A stretch of 39,512 bases of DNA from Cytobacillus sp. FSL H8-0458 (GTDB lineage: Bacteria; Bacillota; Bacilli; Bacillales; Cytobacillaceae), in assembly GCF_038002165.1 (NCBI RefSeq), contig NZ_JBBOBR010000001.1, forward strand, positions 4,190,001 to 4,229,512, given 5' to 3'. Positions 39,318-39,512 of this stretch are shown piece by piece. The translations under genes were made by a program, and so were the position numbers. Numbering within the stretch: position 1 is the first letter of the stretch; every line of letters starts with the position of its first letter. A model generated the notes under the pieces. The model worked only from the letters and a program-made list of their open reading frames with translations, searched no databases and had not been told where the DNA came from.

Positions 39318-39512
39318 ATGGATAAGAAAATTCTGGTTGTAGACGATGAGAAACCAATTGCAGATATTCTGCAGTTCAATTTAAAAAAAGAAGGTTATGA
39401 AGTGGTGTGTGCCTATGACGGCAATGACGCCCTGGAAAAGGTAGAAGAAATCAAGCCTGATTTAATTTTGCTTGATATCATGCTTCCGCAGAGAGATGGC
39501 ATTGAGGTTTGC
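39318..39512 (+). CDS. walR: Response regulator WalR (YycF), 5' part
   Basis: Only the first 65 codons are in the window; the gene runs off the right edge. The product begins [20 protein letters not shown] and contains [17 protein letters not shown], the receiver domain with phosphorylation Asp in LLDIMLP. This matches WalR, the essential regulator of cell-wall metabolism that works with WalK. The ATG at 39318 has AAAGGAGA six bases upstream. The position after purA and tRNAs is the usual one. Confidence 0.95.
   Translation, partial: MDKKILVVDDEKPIADILQFNLKKEGYEVVCAYDGNDALEKVEEIKPDLILLDIMLPQRDGIEVC

Overview
This window is the chromosomal replication-origin region of an endospore-forming member of the Bacillaceae. 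The gene order dnaA-dnaN-yaaA-recF-remB-gyrB-gyrA on one side of oriC, and rpmH-rnpA-spoIIIJ-jag-mnmE-mnmG-rsmG-noc-soj-spo0J ... ychF-rpsF-ssb-rpsR ... gdpP-rplI-dnaC-purA-walR on the other, is the classic Bacillus arrangement. Noc, SpoIIIJ, RemB and the YyaC-type protein point to a sporulating Bacillus relative. The protein sequences and the many small intergenic repeats suggest a Cytobacillus/Mesobacillus-like genus, but the species cannot be settled from the sequence alone.

Layout. Positions 1-10465 are all on the minus strand: an HD-GYP protein, gyrA, gyrB, remB, recF, yaaA, dnaN and dnaA. A two-part oriC surrounds dnaA. The upstream part (about 10575-10944) has five perfect DnaA boxes. 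The downstream part, between dnaA and dnaN (about 8978-9118), has DnaA boxes, a short GC block, DnaA-trios and an AT-rich unwinding stretch. From 11.5 kb rightwards nearly everything is on the plus strand, as expected for bidirectional replication; only the yyaC-like gene opposes it. A second group of DnaA boxes lies just before mnmE (13881-13974). A parS site lies inside spo0J.

How the genes work together. DnaA, DnaN, RecF, gyrase, the replicative helicase and SSB start and sustain replication. Soj, Spo0J, parS and Noc handle segregation and division-site control. RpmH, RnpA, S6, S18, L9, RsmG and YaaA serve the ribosome and RNase P. SpoIIIJ inserts membrane proteins, with Jag as an RNA-binding partner. 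MnmE/MnmG modify the wobble uridine of tRNAs including Lys(UUU) and Glu(UUC), both encoded near the right end. GdpP degrades c-di-AMP. The right end carries purA behind a PurR-type operator, four tRNAs (Lys, Glu, Asp, Phe), a secreted LysM-G5-M23 cell-wall hydrolase and the start of walR.

The less ordinary material is between genes. There are two ~210-bp copies, in opposite orientation 20 kb apart, of a structured element with a 104-bp identical core; its hairpin loops resemble the Bacillaceae-1 RNA. Between purA and the tRNAs are two adjacent minisatellites of 52 bp and 21 bp. Other items are a 185-bp palindromic-ended repeat with a collapsed 22-bp relative elsewhere, dispersed copies of a GC-rich hairpin repeat, a tRNA 5'-half relic, and an HD-GYP protein lacking its metal-binding His. 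No clear defence system, prophage, IS transposase or CRISPR array was seen.
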